Below, piece after piece: positions 56,033-64,000 of a DNA stretch of 64,000 nt. This stretch comes from an uncultured Gammaproteobacteria bacterium. Its GTDB lineage: Bacteria > Pseudomonadota > Gammaproteobacteria > Pseudomonadales > Pseudohongiellaceae. The stretch lies in contig CAIOZF010000003.1 of assembly GCA_903862645.1 (NCBI GenBank), forward strand, positions 1-64,000. The letters run 5' to 3'. Positions within the stretch are counted from its first letter, which is position 1; every line of letters begins with the position of its first letter. The notes beneath the pieces were generated by a model. That model saw nothing but the letters and a program-made list of their open reading frames with translations, ran no database searches and was not told the origin of the DNA. A program made the translations under genes and the position numbers.

Positions 56033-56806
56033 ATGAACCCAGATCCAATATCGCCTGCGACCGCTCCAGCAAGTGGTGCTGTGAAACCAGTGCTGGAACC
56101 CGAATTGATGCTCGAATGCCGACATATTGGCAAGACCTATTACCAAGGGCCGGAGGATGTCAAGGTGCTGGAGGATGTCAACCTGCAGGTCTACGCTGGC
56201 GAGCGCATCGCCATCGTGGGCAGTTCGGGGTCAGGCAAGACGACCTTGTTGAATCTCCTGGGGGGGCTCGACTTGCCAACCAACGGTGATGTGCTGGTTG
56301 CAGGCATGAACCTGGCATCTCTCAATGAGACCCAGCGCGGCCAGATGCGCAATCGCTATCTTGGGTTCGTCTATCAGTTCCATCACCTGCTCGGAGAGTT
56401 CACCGCGCTGGAGAATGTCTGCATGCCCTTGTTGATCGCCGGACTCGATGTCAAGCGAGCGGCTCAGCGAGGCGAAGCCATCCTGACACGTGTCGGCCTG
56501 GGTCACCGTCTGGAGCACAAACCTTCGGAGCTGTCCGGGGGGGAGCGTCAGCGTGTCGCCATTGCTCGCGCGCTGGTGACAGAGCCGCGCTGCGTCCTGC
56601 TCGATGAACCTACCGGCAACCTTGATCGGCATACTGCCCGCGAAATTCATCTGTTGATGGCGGAATTGAATACGCAGCTGGCAACCAGCTTCATTGTCGT
56701 CACGCACGACGAGGAGTTTGCCCGTTCGCTCGACAAGGTACTATTGCTGCGCAACGGTCGTCTCGAGCCTCAGGCTGCTGCTGACGGAGTTGCCCATGGC
56801 CGCTGA
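56033..56806 (+). CDS. lolD: Lipoprotein-releasing ABC transporter ATPase LolD
   Basis: Cytoplasmic ATPase of LolCDE. The 257 residues show Walker [21 protein letters not shown], the LolD-typical Q-loop region [23 protein letters not shown], the ABC signature [16 protein letters not shown], and Walker [17 protein letters not shown]. The N-terminus carries about 25 residues before the conserved [15 protein letters not shown], slightly longer than usual; a start at a later ATG (56108) is possible. It lies three bases after lolC and overlaps lolE by 11. Confidence 0.95.
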   Translation: MNPDPISPATAPASGAVKPVLEPELMLECRHIGKTYYQGPEDVKVLEDVNLQVYAGERIAIVGSSGSGKTTLLNLLGGLDLPTNGDVLVAGMNLASLNETQRGQMRNRYLGFVYQFHHLLGEFTALENVCMPLLIAGLDVKRAAQRGEAILTRVGLGHRLEHKPSELSGGERQRVAIARALVTEPRCVLLDEPTGNLDRHTAREIHLLMAELNTQLATSFIVVTHDEEFARSLDKVLLLRNGRLEPQAAADGVAHGR

Positions 56807-58088
56807 CGGGCGCAGCACTTCTGTCATAGGTTCCCTGGCTGCCAGTTCATTTTCGGCCTGGATGGCGCTGCGCTATGTCAGTGTGGGTCGTCGCAGCCAG
56901 CTGGTCTCCTTTATGTCGCTGCTGACCATCAGCGGGCTGGCGCTCGGCATCACCATTCTGATAACTGTCTTGTCGGTGATGAACGGGTTTGACCGCGAGG
57001 TACGCGAGAACATTCTGGGGATTCTGCCGCACGCCACCATCAAGGCACAGGAGCGTCAGACCCCCGAGCAGTGGCGGCCGATTCAAGCGCTGCTGGATGC
57101 CCATCCAAGGGTGCTGGCAACGGCGCCGCTGATCGAGGCTACCGGGGTGCTGGCGGTACCGGGCTATGCCAAAGGCGTTCTCGTTAATGGTGTCGATCCG
57201 GAGCAGGAGGGACGCATCTCCATTATCGATCGCTTCATGCTTAGTGGCAGTCTCGCTGGCCTTGATGAGGGTCGTTTCAACATCGTGCTAGGGGCGACCC
57301 TGGCTGCGAATCTCGGCGTCGGCTTGGGCGACAAGGTCAGTCTCTATTCCCTGAACGTGTCAGTCAATCCGCTGGTGCCGTTGCCGACCCAGCGCCAATT
57401 CACTGTCGCCGGAATTTACCGGGTTGGCACGCTGGAGCTGGACAGTGCCATGGCGATGATCACGCTTCAGGACGCACAGGCCTTGTATCGCTATCGCGAC
57501 AGTTATACCGGAGTGCGTTTCCGGATTGACGATTTGTTTGCAGTGCGGGAATTGAGCGCCGAGTTGCAGGAGCAATTGCCTCTGGATTTCGAGGTGCAGA
57601 CCTGGACGCAGCTCTTCGGCAACATCTACGAAAATATCCAGTTCTCGCGCACTATTGTCAGCTTCCTGCTGTGGCTGCTGGTAGGCGTGGCGGCCTTCAA
57701 TCTGGTAGTGAGCCTCATAATGATAGTACGCGACAAACGTGGTGACATCGCGATTTTGCGTACCCTCGGGGCGAGCCCGCAGATGATCGGACGCATCTTC
57801 ATGGCACAGGGGTGTGTCGTGGGGTTTATCGGCACTGGTCTGGGCGTTGCACTCGGGGTCTTCTTCTCGCTGACAATCAGCGACATAGCCGCGCTGATCG
57901 AGTCTGTTTTCGACGTCAAACTGCTGAGCGCAGAAGTGTACCCAGTGGATTTCCTGCCCTCGCAGATTCGCTTCGCTGACATTGTCGGCGTGAGTATCGG
58001 CGTGTTCCTGCTGTCAGTACTGGCGACACTTTATCCCGCCTATCGCGCATCGCGCGTGCAACCAGCCGAGGCGTTGCGCTTCGAGTAG
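56796..58088 (+). CDS. lolE: Lipoprotein-releasing ABC transporter permease LolE
   Basis: Second LolCDE permease, 430 residues. It has the conserved [20 protein letters not shown] stretch and a helix [22 protein letters not shown], a periplasmic domain with [14 protein letters not shown], and C-terminal helices ([58 protein letters not shown]). The frame is open from 56694, but ATG 56796, inside the end of lolD with CGGAG seven bases upstream, gives a normal N-terminus. Having two different permeases means a LolC/E heterodimer, not a LolF homodimer. Confidence 0.92.
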   Translation: MAADGRSTSVIGSLAASSFSAWMALRYVSVGRRSQLVSFMSLLTISGLALGITILITVLSVMNGFDREVRENILGILPHATIKAQERQTPEQWRPIQALLDAHPRVLATAPLIEATGVLAVPGYAKGVLVNGVDPEQEGRISIIDRFMLSGSLAGLDEGRFNIVLGATLAANLGVGLGDKVSLYSLNVSVNPLVPLPTQRQFTVAGIYRVGTLELDSAMAMITLQDAQALYRYRDSYTGVRFRIDDLFAVRELSAELQEQLPLDFEVQTWTQLFGNIYENIQFSRTIVSFLLWLLVGVAAFNLVVSLIMIVRDKRGDIAILRTLGASPQMIGRIFMAQGCVVGFIGTGLGVALGVFFSLTISDIAALIESVFDVKLLSAEVYPVDFLPSQIRFADIVGVSIGVFLLSVLATLYPAYRASRVQPAEALRFE

Positions 58089-58148
58089 TTGATATGTGGT
58101 GCTGATTCGCCATGACTGCCACCCTGGTGATATCGGAGAACAGATAAA

Positions 58149-58171
58149 TCGCGGGCGGGCCCGCTCCCACA
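58149..58171. repeat. Pseudomonas-type REP hairpin
   Basis: The segment starts TCGCGGGC and ends GCCCGCTCCCACA with GG between, forming a GC-rich stem (GCGGG/CCCGC). It differs at two positions from the common Pseudomonas REP core TCGCGGGCAAGCCCGC followed by TCCCACA. It sits in the 129-base gap between lolE and comEC, where REP elements usually lie. A weaker partial resemblance (CGCTCCCAC) occurs at about 61873-61881. Confidence 0.6.
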
Positions 58172-58217
58172 ATTACTTCTATACTTGACGTGAGTTTTCT
58201 AATTGGACTGCTGAACC

Positions 58218-60710
58218 ATGCGCTCACGGATGATCGCGTTCTGCTGCGGCATTGCCGCTGTCTCTCGTTTTTCCGATCTGCCGCCCATACACCTCTTCTG
58301 GCTGGTGGCCCTGGCCGCGCCGTTGTGCGTGACGGTGTATCGTGCTCCAGTATCCGTCGCAATCATCGGAACCTTCCTGCTCGGACTCGGCTGGGCGATC
58401 GCGGCAGGCAACGCCCGCCTGGCTGCACTGTTGCCCGCGGATTTGGAAGGGGAAGACTTTTGGGTCATCGGTGAGGTTCTTGGTCTGCCTCAGTCCAGTG
58501 AACGTTCCCAGCAGTTCACACTGTTTGTAGAACGCAGCTGCTTCACTCTGTTGCCTCAGGACTGTGACGCTCAACCTGCGCAATTCAATACTCGTTTCAA
58601 GGGCCACAGGATATTGCTCAACCACTACGGTGAAGTCGAGCTCGTCCCTGATCAGCGCTGGCTGCTGCGCGTGCGCTTGAATCTGCCCCATGGCTTCGCC
58701 AATCCGGGCGGTTTTGACTATGAGGGCTGGCTGTTTCAGCAGGGCTATGCGGCGAAAGGTTACGTGAGGGACAACCCCTTCAACGCCCGGCTGCCCGACA
58801 GCGCTGCGTCCATCTCGTTGCTGCGTTTTCGTTTGCGCGAACAATTGTTGGACGCAATGCAGGGTATGCCGCATGCCAGCGTCATTCTGGCGCTGGTGAT
58901 GGGAGATCAGGAGCAGATCAGTGCGGAGAGCTGGTCGCTGTTCACGGCGACGGGAACCAGCCATCTGATCGTGATTTCCGGGATGCATGTGGCCTTCATT
59001 GCCTTGCTCTGTTACGGGTTGTGCAGCCGCCTGGCGCGGCTGAGTACCTGGTTGTTGCTGCACTTGCCTGCGCAGAAGTGCGGCGCCTTGAGTGCGGTAC
59101 TTGGTGCTTTCCTGTATAGCATACTCGCAGGGTTTTCGGTGCCGACCCAGCGATCTTGCATCATGGTGCTGGTGTTCATGAGTGGCCAGATACTGGGCAG
59201 GCGGTTTCCACCGTCTTTCAACTTCCTGCTGGCGATGACGTTGGTGCTGCTTATCAATCCATTGAGTCTGACTGGCGCCGGATTCTGGCTGTCATTCGGA
59301 GCAGTGGGCACGCTGTTACTGGCATTTGCGGGGCTCAAGCGCCTGCATGTCTCCGTGCATCGCGACAAAGCGAGTGTCCTCTCAGCCAGTGCTGCTGCCG
59401 AGACTCGCACGCGCTGGTCCTGGCGGCATATGTGGCAGCAGCACATTCAGCCACAGTATGTCGTCTTCATCGGCATGATCGTGCCGCTGGCAATCTTAAT
59501 GCAGCAGCTCTCGTTACTCTCGCCGCTGGCCAACGTGCTGGCGATTCCTCTGGTGAATGTGCTGGTGGTGCCGGTGGCCCTGCTGGGGACGATGCTGCTG
59601 ATGGTGCACGCTCCTCTTGGCACACTTTTACTGGGATTCGCTGACCGTGTACTAGGTGTGGTGATGTGGTTGCTGCAGGCGCTGACCAGCTATGCGTCGG
59701 GGTTGGTGTTGTGGCAGTTCTTCGGGCTGACGACCGCCGCGCTGGTGCTTTCCGGTCTCGGCTCTCTCTTGCTGCTGATGCCGCGCGGGTGGCCTTCCAG
59801 ATGGCTGGGAGTGTTGATGTTTCTGCCATTGCTGTTTCCGCTACGCCCACGCCTTGCAGAAGGTGTAGCCGAGATCACTTTACTGGATGTCGGGCAGGGG
59901 CTGGCGCTGGTGGTGCAGACCGCAGACCATGTGTTGGTATATGACACTGGGCCGCGCTTGAGCGAAAACTTTGATACTGGCAGTGCAGTGATATTTCCGT
60001 TCCTGCGGAGCAGCGGTCTGCGCCGTGTGGACAGGGTCATTGTGAGTCACGCCGACAACGATCATGCCGGTGGTCTGGCGTCAGTCCTGAGCTTAATAGA
60101 GGTACAACATATAGCGGGCAGTACATGGCCGGGGCTGGGCGCCGCACCCGCGCAATTCACCCACTGCGAACGCGGTGAAAGCTGGGACTGGAACGGGGTC
60201 CAGTTTGCCATCCTTCATCCTCCGGGCGCGATGGCATACAGCGGTAACGACAGCTCCTGCGTACTGCGCATTGCCGCAGGCGGGCATAGCATTCTGGTGC
60301 CTGGAGACATCGAAGCGGGCGCCGAAAAAATGTTGTTGCGGAGCAGCGGCGCCGCGCTGACGAGCGATGTGCTGGTCGCGCCTCATCATGGCAGCAGCAC
60401 GTCTTCCTCCGCAGCGTTGCTGGCAGCCGTGCAGCCGCGCATAGTGTTGTACTCTGCCGGGTATCGCAGTCAGTTTGGACACCCGACGCCTGCGGTCGTG
60501 GCGCGCTACGATGCCTTGGGTGCGGAGCCGTACAACACGGCACTGTCTGGCGCCCTTTCTCTGCGGCTGGGAGGCGTCAGTGGTTTGGAGCTGCCACAGG
60601 AATTTCGCAGTAGACATCGCCGTTACTGGTTCAGCAGACCAACGCCAGCGACTGCGGTCCTGCATGGCATTGGCACTCGCCAGGCAGAGACATCGACTGC
60701 AGTCCGCTAG
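58218..60710 (+). CDS. comEC: DNA internalisation competence protein ComEC/Rec2
   Basis: Inner-membrane channel for uptake of single-stranded DNA in natural transformation. The 830 residues have a DUF4131-type N-terminus with two helices and an OB-like region, the multi-helix ComEC core (SLFTATGTSHLIVISGMHVA, GFSVPTQRSCIMVLVFMSGQ, LTGAGFWLSFGAVGTLLLAF), and a C-terminal metallo-beta-lactamase domain with LLDVGQGLALVV, YDTGPR and the metal motif SHADNDHAGG, then PHHGSSTSSS. It is full length and looks functional. Other uptake genes are not in the window. Confidence 0.95.
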   Translation: MRSRMIAFCCGIAAVSRFSDLPPIHLFWLVALAAPLCVTVYRAPVSVAIIGTFLLGLGWAIAAGNARLAALLPADLEGEDFWVIGEVLGLPQSSERSQQFTLFVERSCFTLLPQDCDAQPAQFNTRFKGHRILLNHYGEVELVPDQRWLLRVRLNLPHGFANPGGFDYEGWLFQQGYAAKGYVRDNPFNARLPDSAASISLLRFRLREQLLDAMQGMPHASVILALVMGDQEQISAESWSLFTATGTSHLIVISGMHVAFIALLCYGLCSRLARLSTWLLLHLPAQKCGALSAVLGAFLYSILAGFSVPTQRSCIMVLVFMSGQILGRRFPPSFNFLLAMTLVLLINPLSLTGAGFWLSFGAVGTLLLAFAGLKRLHVSVHRDKASVLSASAAAETRTRWSWRHMWQQHIQPQYVVFIGMIVPLAILMQQLSLLSPLANVLAIPLVNVLVVPVALLGTMLLMVHAPLGTLLLGFADRVLGVVMWLLQALTSYASGLVLWQFFGLTTAALVLSGLGSLLLLMPRGWPSRWLGVLMFLPLLFPLRPRLAEGVAEITLLDVGQGLALVVQTADHVLVYDTGPRLSENFDTGSAVIFPFLRSSGLRRVDRVIVSHADNDHAGGLASVLSLIEVQHIAGSTWPGLGAAPAQFTHCERGESWDWNGVQFAILHPPGAMAYSGNDSSCVLRIAAGGHSILVPGDIEAGAEKMLLRSSGAALTSDVLVAPHHGSSTSSSAALLAAVQPRIVLYSAGYRSQFGHPTPAVVARYDALGAEPYNTALSGALSLRLGGVSGLELPQEFRSRHRRYWFSRPTPATAVLHGIGTRQAETSTAVR

Positions 60711-60797
60711 TCGCCAGAGGCCGGGGTGGTCACGTCGCGCTCACGGGCCGGTGACCGAGTGTGATAAAGTATTGGGCGTCATCACCGGAGGTAAATT

Positions 60798-61433
60798 GTG
60801 GTTGAGATAATTAAGGCAGGCGGATGGTTGATGCTTCCCATCATTCTTAGTTCGATTGTGGCGATTGCCATTGTCATCGAGCGTTTCTGGACTCTCAGCG
60901 CGACACGGATTTCACCCCGTTATACTCTTGGCCAGGTCTGGACCAGGATCAAGAACAACGAACTGGACGCCGCTCATCTGCGCGAACTGCGCCTCGCTTC
61001 CCCTCTCGGACAGATCCTCGCCGCCGGTTTGGTCAACGCCAAGTACGGACGCAGTGCGATGACCGAGAGCATCGAACAGGCCGCGAGCCTGGTGGTGCAC
61101 GATCTCGAACGTTACCTCAATACACTTGGCATCATCGCCGCTATCACTCCCTTGCTGGGTCTGCTGGGCACCGTATTCGGCATGATTCAAGTCTTCAGTG
61201 AGATCATGGTGCAGGGCACCGGCGACCCCGGAGCCCTGGCGGGCGGTATTTCTCAGGCGCTGATCACGACGGCTGCGGGCCTGTGTGTCGCCATTCCTGC
61301 CTATATGTTCCACCGCATGTTCATGCGGCGTGTCGATACACTGGTGCTCAATCTTGAACAGGAGTCCATCAGACTGGTGGATGCCCTGCACAGTGATCGC
61401 CGCGTCGAAATAAAAGAGATCGGAAACCCTTGA
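60798..61433 (+). CDS. exbB: MotA/TolQ/ExbB proton channel protein
   Basis: A 211-residue inner-membrane protein of the ExbB/TolQ family, which with ExbD turns the proton gradient into mechanical work, for example for TonB transport. Three helices lie near 8-28, 108-130 and 150-172, with the signature LGIIAAITPLLGLLGTVFGMIQVF and ALITTAAGLCVAIPAYMFHRMF. GTG 60798 has a perfect GGAGG seven bases upstream. The comEC-exbB-exbD-msbA-lpxK order is widely conserved, and a role in lipid A or envelope traffic has been suggested from it. It overlaps exbD by four bases. Confidence 0.94.
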   Translation: MVEIIKAGGWLMLPIILSSIVAIAIVIERFWTLSATRISPRYTLGQVWTRIKNNELDAAHLRELRLASPLGQILAAGLVNAKYGRSAMTESIEQAASLVVHDLERYLNTLGIIAAITPLLGLLGTVFGMIQVFSEIMVQGTGDPGALAGGISQALITTAAGLCVAIPAYMFHRMFMRRVDTLVLNLEQESIRLVDALHSDRRVEIKEIGNP

Positions 61434-61852
61434 AGTTTCAGCGTCGCATCACACAAGATCTGGAGATCAATCTGACGCCGCTGATTGACGTGGTCTTCCT
61501 GCTACTGATTTTCTTCATGGTCTCTACAACGTTCTCGCGGGAGACGCGCTTGTCTGTCAACCTTCCGGAAGCGGACGGCGAGACTGCACAAGAGCCTGCC
61601 AACGCGATCGAGATCTCCGTCAGTCAGGGAGGCGCTTACGCGATTAATGGGCGCGCTCTGGTGAATTCAGAACTCAGCACACTCATGCAGGGGCTGGAGG
61701 AGGTAGCGCTGGGAGACCTGAATGTGGCGCTGATTCTGATCGCCGACGCTGAGGCTTCGCACCAGTCCGTAGTCACAGCGATGGATGCAATTGGCAGGTC
61801 CGGCTTCAGCAAGCTCAGTATTGCCACGCGCCAGCCGGATGAAAATAACTAG
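61430..61852 (+). CDS. exbD: ExbD/TolR biopolymer transport protein
   Basis: Partner of the preceding ExbB. The 140 residues have one N-terminal helix carrying the conserved proton-path aspartate in INLTPLIDVVFLLLIFFMVS, then a periplasmic domain (RLSVNLPEADGETAQEP to SIATRQPDENN). It starts with TTG 61430 (TTGA overlapping the exbB stop), the only start that retains the conserved N-terminus. The 55-base gap before msbA contains GGAG/CTCC complementarity but no strong stem. Confidence 0.94.
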   Translation: MKFQRRITQDLEINLTPLIDVVFLLLIFFMVSTTFSRETRLSVNLPEADGETAQEPANAIEISVSQGGAYAINGRALVNSELSTLMQGLEEVALGDLNVALILIADAEASHQSVVTAMDAIGRSGFSKLSIATRQPDENN

Positions 61853-61907
61853 CCCCCCTGCGGAGAGGCGAGCGCTCCCACTTCCAACGAACAGACGACA
61901 TCAAAGC

Positions 61908-63668
61908 ATGGCAAAACAAAAGATGGATCAGAAGGGCTGGGAGCTTTACAAGCGCCTGCTTACCTACGTGAAACCACACCGCTTGGTATTTGCCATCAGC
62001 GTGCTGGGGTACATCATTTTCTCGATTACCGGTGTGGCTACTGCAGAGTGGCTGGGCTGGACCATCGATCAGGTTACCGCGAAGAATCCAGATGCCCGCA
62101 TCATTAGCCCTCTGGTGTGTGTGGCGATTGTAGTCGTGCGGGGTATCGGTGGTTTCATGGGTGGCTATTCGCTGGAGTATATTGCCAACCATATCGTGCA
62201 TAAGTTGCGCTGCGACATCATGGACAAGATGCAGGAGTTGCCGGTGCGCTATTACGACAACAGCACTGCTGGGCGTCTGGTCTCCAAGGTGACTTACGAT
62301 GTGTCCCAGATCAGTGGTGCCGCGACCAATGCCGTCACGGTGATCTTTCGGGAAGGGCTTACAGTAGTAGGGTTGCTCATCGCCCTGTTCTGGAGCAACT
62401 GGCAACTGAGTATGGTATTCCTGCTGGTCGCCCCCTGTGTGGCTGCCGTAGTGAGTTTTGCCTCCGGCAAGTTCCGCAAATACAGCGCCCAGATGCAGAA
62501 CTCCATGGGCGATGTGACGCAGATCACCAACGAGTCGATCAAAGGGCAGCGCGTGGTCAGGACCTTCAACGCTGGAGATTTCGTTCTGGATCGCTTTCGC
62601 TATGCCAGTGAACGCAATCGCCGCCAGAATATGAAGATGGTGGGTACGCAGTCTGTGGCAATTCCAACCATTCAGTTTCTGGTCAGCGTAGCCATGGCCG
62701 TGCTGATCTGGTTTGCGATGTCCCCGGAGTTGTTCGCCAGTGCCACTGCTGGCGAGTTTGTGACCTTCCTGACCGTCGCGGGCCTTCTTGCCAAACCCAT
62801 TCGTCAGCTGTCCCAGGTCAATTCGGTGGTGCAGCGTGGCATATCCGCTGCGGAGAGCATTTTCTCGCTGTTGGATGAGCCGCCTGAACAGGATACCGGC
62901 ACTCATGAAGTGGCAAGTGTGCAGGGTGACGTGAGCTTCAAAGATGTCAGCTTCGGCTACAAGGACGGAGAACCGGTTCTGTCCAACATCAATATCCATG
63001 TGCGACCCGGCCAGAGCGTTGCGCTGGTGGGGCGATCCGGCAGCGGCAAATCCACACTGGTGAGTCTGTTGCCAAGGTTTTATAACGTCGATTCGGGTGT
63101 GCTGAAGATTGATGGTGTACCAGTGCAGGATTACACGTTGAGCAACCTGCGTCAGCAGATTGCCGTGGTCAGTCAGGACGTGGTGTTGTTCGAGGGCACC
63201 GTGGCGGACAACATCGCTTATGGCAGTGACGGCAGTATCACCGACGAGGCCATCATCGCCGTTGCGAAGAATGCCCATGCGATGGAGTTCATCGAGAAGC
63301 TGGACAATGGCATTCATTCTATCGTCGGTGACTCCGGCCTGATGCTATCCGGTGGACAGCGCCAACGTGTGGCCATTGCCCGGGCCTTTCTGAAGAACGC
63401 CCCAATCCTGGTGCTCGATGAGGCGACCTCGGCACTGGACTCCGAATCCGAACAGTACATCCAGCAAGCGCTCAGCACCTTGATGCAGGGACGTACTACC
63501 TTCGTGATTGCGCACCGACTTTCCACGATCGAGAACGCCGATCTCATCATTGTGATGGACAAGGGTCAGATCGTGGAATCTGGCACCCACCAGGAATTAT
63601 TGGCCCTGAAGGGACACTACGCCAGTCTGCACAAGATCCAGTTCACAGAACCGGCGCAGGGTGATTGA
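61908..63668 (+). CDS. msbA: Lipid A flippase MsbA
   Basis: ABC exporter that flips lipid A-core across the inner membrane, 586 residues in half-transporter form. Six helices occupy residues about 20-310 with the coupling segment RLVSKVTYDVSQISGAATNAV. The nucleotide domain has Walker A LVGRSGSGKSTLVSLLPRF, signature [19 protein letters not shown] and Walker B ILVLDEATSALDSESEQYI. The frame is open from 61785; ATG 61908 gives the MsbA-like N-terminus WELYKRLLTYVKPHR. Its stop overlaps the lpxK start (TGATG). Confidence 0.95.
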   Translation: MAKQKMDQKGWELYKRLLTYVKPHRLVFAISVLGYIIFSITGVATAEWLGWTIDQVTAKNPDARIISPLVCVAIVVVRGIGGFMGGYSLEYIANHIVHKLRCDIMDKMQELPVRYYDNSTAGRLVSKVTYDVSQISGAATNAVTVIFREGLTVVGLLIALFWSNWQLSMVFLLVAPCVAAVVSFASGKFRKYSAQMQNSMGDVTQITNESIKGQRVVRTFNAGDFVLDRFRYASERNRRQNMKMVGTQSVAIPTIQFLVSVAMAVLIWFAMSPELFASATAGEFVTFLTVAGLLAKPIRQLSQVNSVVQRGISAAESIFSLLDEPPEQDTGTHEVASVQGDVSFKDVSFGYKDGEPVLSNINIHVRPGQSVALVGRSGSGKSTLVSLLPRFYNVDSGVLKIDGVPVQDYTLSNLRQQIAVVSQDVVLFEGTVADNIAYGSDGSITDEAIIAVAKNAHAMEFIEKLDNGIHSIVGDSGLMLSGGQRQRVAIARAFLKNAPILVLDEATSALDSESEQYIQQALSTLMQGRTTFVIAHRLSTIENADLIIVMDKGQIVESGTHQELLALKGHYASLHKIQFTEPAQGD

Positions 63669-64000
63669 TGACGATTGTTGATGCCTGGTACAAGAAGCAC
63701 GCCTGGCTCTGGCTACTGTGGCCACTCTCCGTTCTGTTCACCTTTCTGGCCCGCCGTCGCCGTGTGCGTCTGCAAGGCCGTCGTCCGGCAGTTTCCGATG
63801 CTCTGCCGGTAGTGGTAGTAGGCAATATTACGGTTGGCGGCACGGGCAAGTCGCCCTTCGTGATCGCACTGGTCAAACAACTGCAGGCGATTGGTGTGCG
63901 TCCCGCCGTTGTCAGCCGTGGCTTTGGGGGGCGTGCGCCGCGTTACCCATGTGTTGTTGATGCGGCCACCACGGTGGAGGAGGCTGGGGACGAGGCGATC
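63668..64000 (+). CDS. lpxK: Tetraacyldisaccharide 4'-kinase, 3' end outside window
   Basis: Phosphorylates the 4' position of the lipid A disaccharide at the inner membrane. The first 111 residues are present: an N-terminal membrane helix (HAWLWLLWPLSVLFTFLAR), then the P-loop VVVVGNITVGGTGKSPFVIAL, then GVRPAVVSRGFGGRAPRYP. The usual protein is about 330 residues, so two thirds lie beyond the window. Coupled to msbA by an overlapping start. Confidence 0.95.
   Translation, partial: MTIVDAWYKKHAWLWLLWPLSVLFTFLARRRRVRLQGRRPAVSDALPVVVVGNITVGGTGKSPFVIALVKQLQAIGVRPAVVSRGFGGRAPRYPCVVDAATTVEEAGDEAI

Noticed and set aside
61856-61890. Second REP-like element before msbA (CGCTCCCAC)
   Set aside because: Only nine bases match the REP next to comEC, and the rest does not form the REP stem.
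61815-63317. A 500-codon open frame opposite msbA
   Set aside because: It is exactly antisense to an intact MsbA with all ABC motifs. Its translation is rich in His, Gln and Asp with no recognisable domain, a usual shadow of a GC-rich gene.
1-64000. Search for tRNA, rRNA, CRISPR repeats, riboswitches and insertion sequences
   Set aside because: No cloverleaf with GTTCGA-type T loop in intergenic gaps, no regularly spaced repeats, no transposase. Gaps are too short for most riboswitches except before etfB and rne, where I recognise none.

Overview
The window is a gene-dense stretch of a gammaproteobacterial chromosome carrying almost only core genes. Gene order and proteins point to a Pseudomonadales/Oceanospirillales/Cellvibrionales-type bacterium, probably free-living: fimV-truA-trpF, accD-folC-SPOR-cvpA-purF, comEC-exbB-exbD-msbA-lpxK, lexA next to nagZ, TgpA and Bat clusters, and small families such as DUF1285, DUF2835, DUF4389, DUF4823 and DUF4892. 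I cannot name the genus from sequence alone. Genes are tightly packed, with many 1-22 base overlaps and several GTG or TTG starts. I see no prophage, insertion sequence, CRISPR array, rRNA or tRNA.

Layout. 1-5030: end of sthA, gpsA, two membrane or envelope proteins of unknown function, folE (minus) and prmB. 5190-21197: a long plus-strand biosynthetic run, aroC, leuC-leuD, asd, fimV, truA, trpF-trpB-trpA, accD, folC, a SPOR protein, cvpA and purF. 21283-32896: two MoxR-ATPase/DUF58 modules meeting tail to tail. The plus-strand one is moxR-DUF58-tgpA. The minus-strand one is moxR-DUF58-DUF4381-batA-batB-batD-yciH. 33113-36745: DUF2835, pyrD, a thioredoxin-fold protein, then tatD and an EAL-HDOD protein on minus. 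36903-44331: ilvE, topA, lexA with a perfect SOS box, nagZ, hpt and mnmH. 44458-48211: an orphan Wzc-like kinase, a small four-cysteine protein, a DUF4823 lipoprotein, DUF1285 and a small lipoprotein. 48541-53398: etfB-etfA converging on rne across a 25-bp perfect stem. 53399-54081: the gene-free rne leader and divergent promoters. 54082-64000: a degenerate serine recombinase overlapping lolC, then lolD, lolE, comEC, exbB, exbD, msbA and the start of lpxK.

How the genes work together. The first half makes amino acids (Leu, Trp, aromatics, the Asp family), purines, folates and malonyl-CoA. The middle is a probable envelope stress or assembly block in which AAA+ ATPases act on von Willebrand A (VWA) domain proteins. 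The last 10 kb handles envelope biogenesis: lipoprotein release (LolCDE), energy transduction (ExbBD) and lipid A export and synthesis (MsbA, LpxK).

Most interesting spots: a probable structured autoregulatory leader of rne closed by a long-range stem; a serine-recombinase-like protein with altered active-site residues coupled to lolC; the paired, convergent MoxR modules; a perfect 16-bp palindrome upstream of etfBA; and a Pseudomonas-type REP hairpin before comEC.
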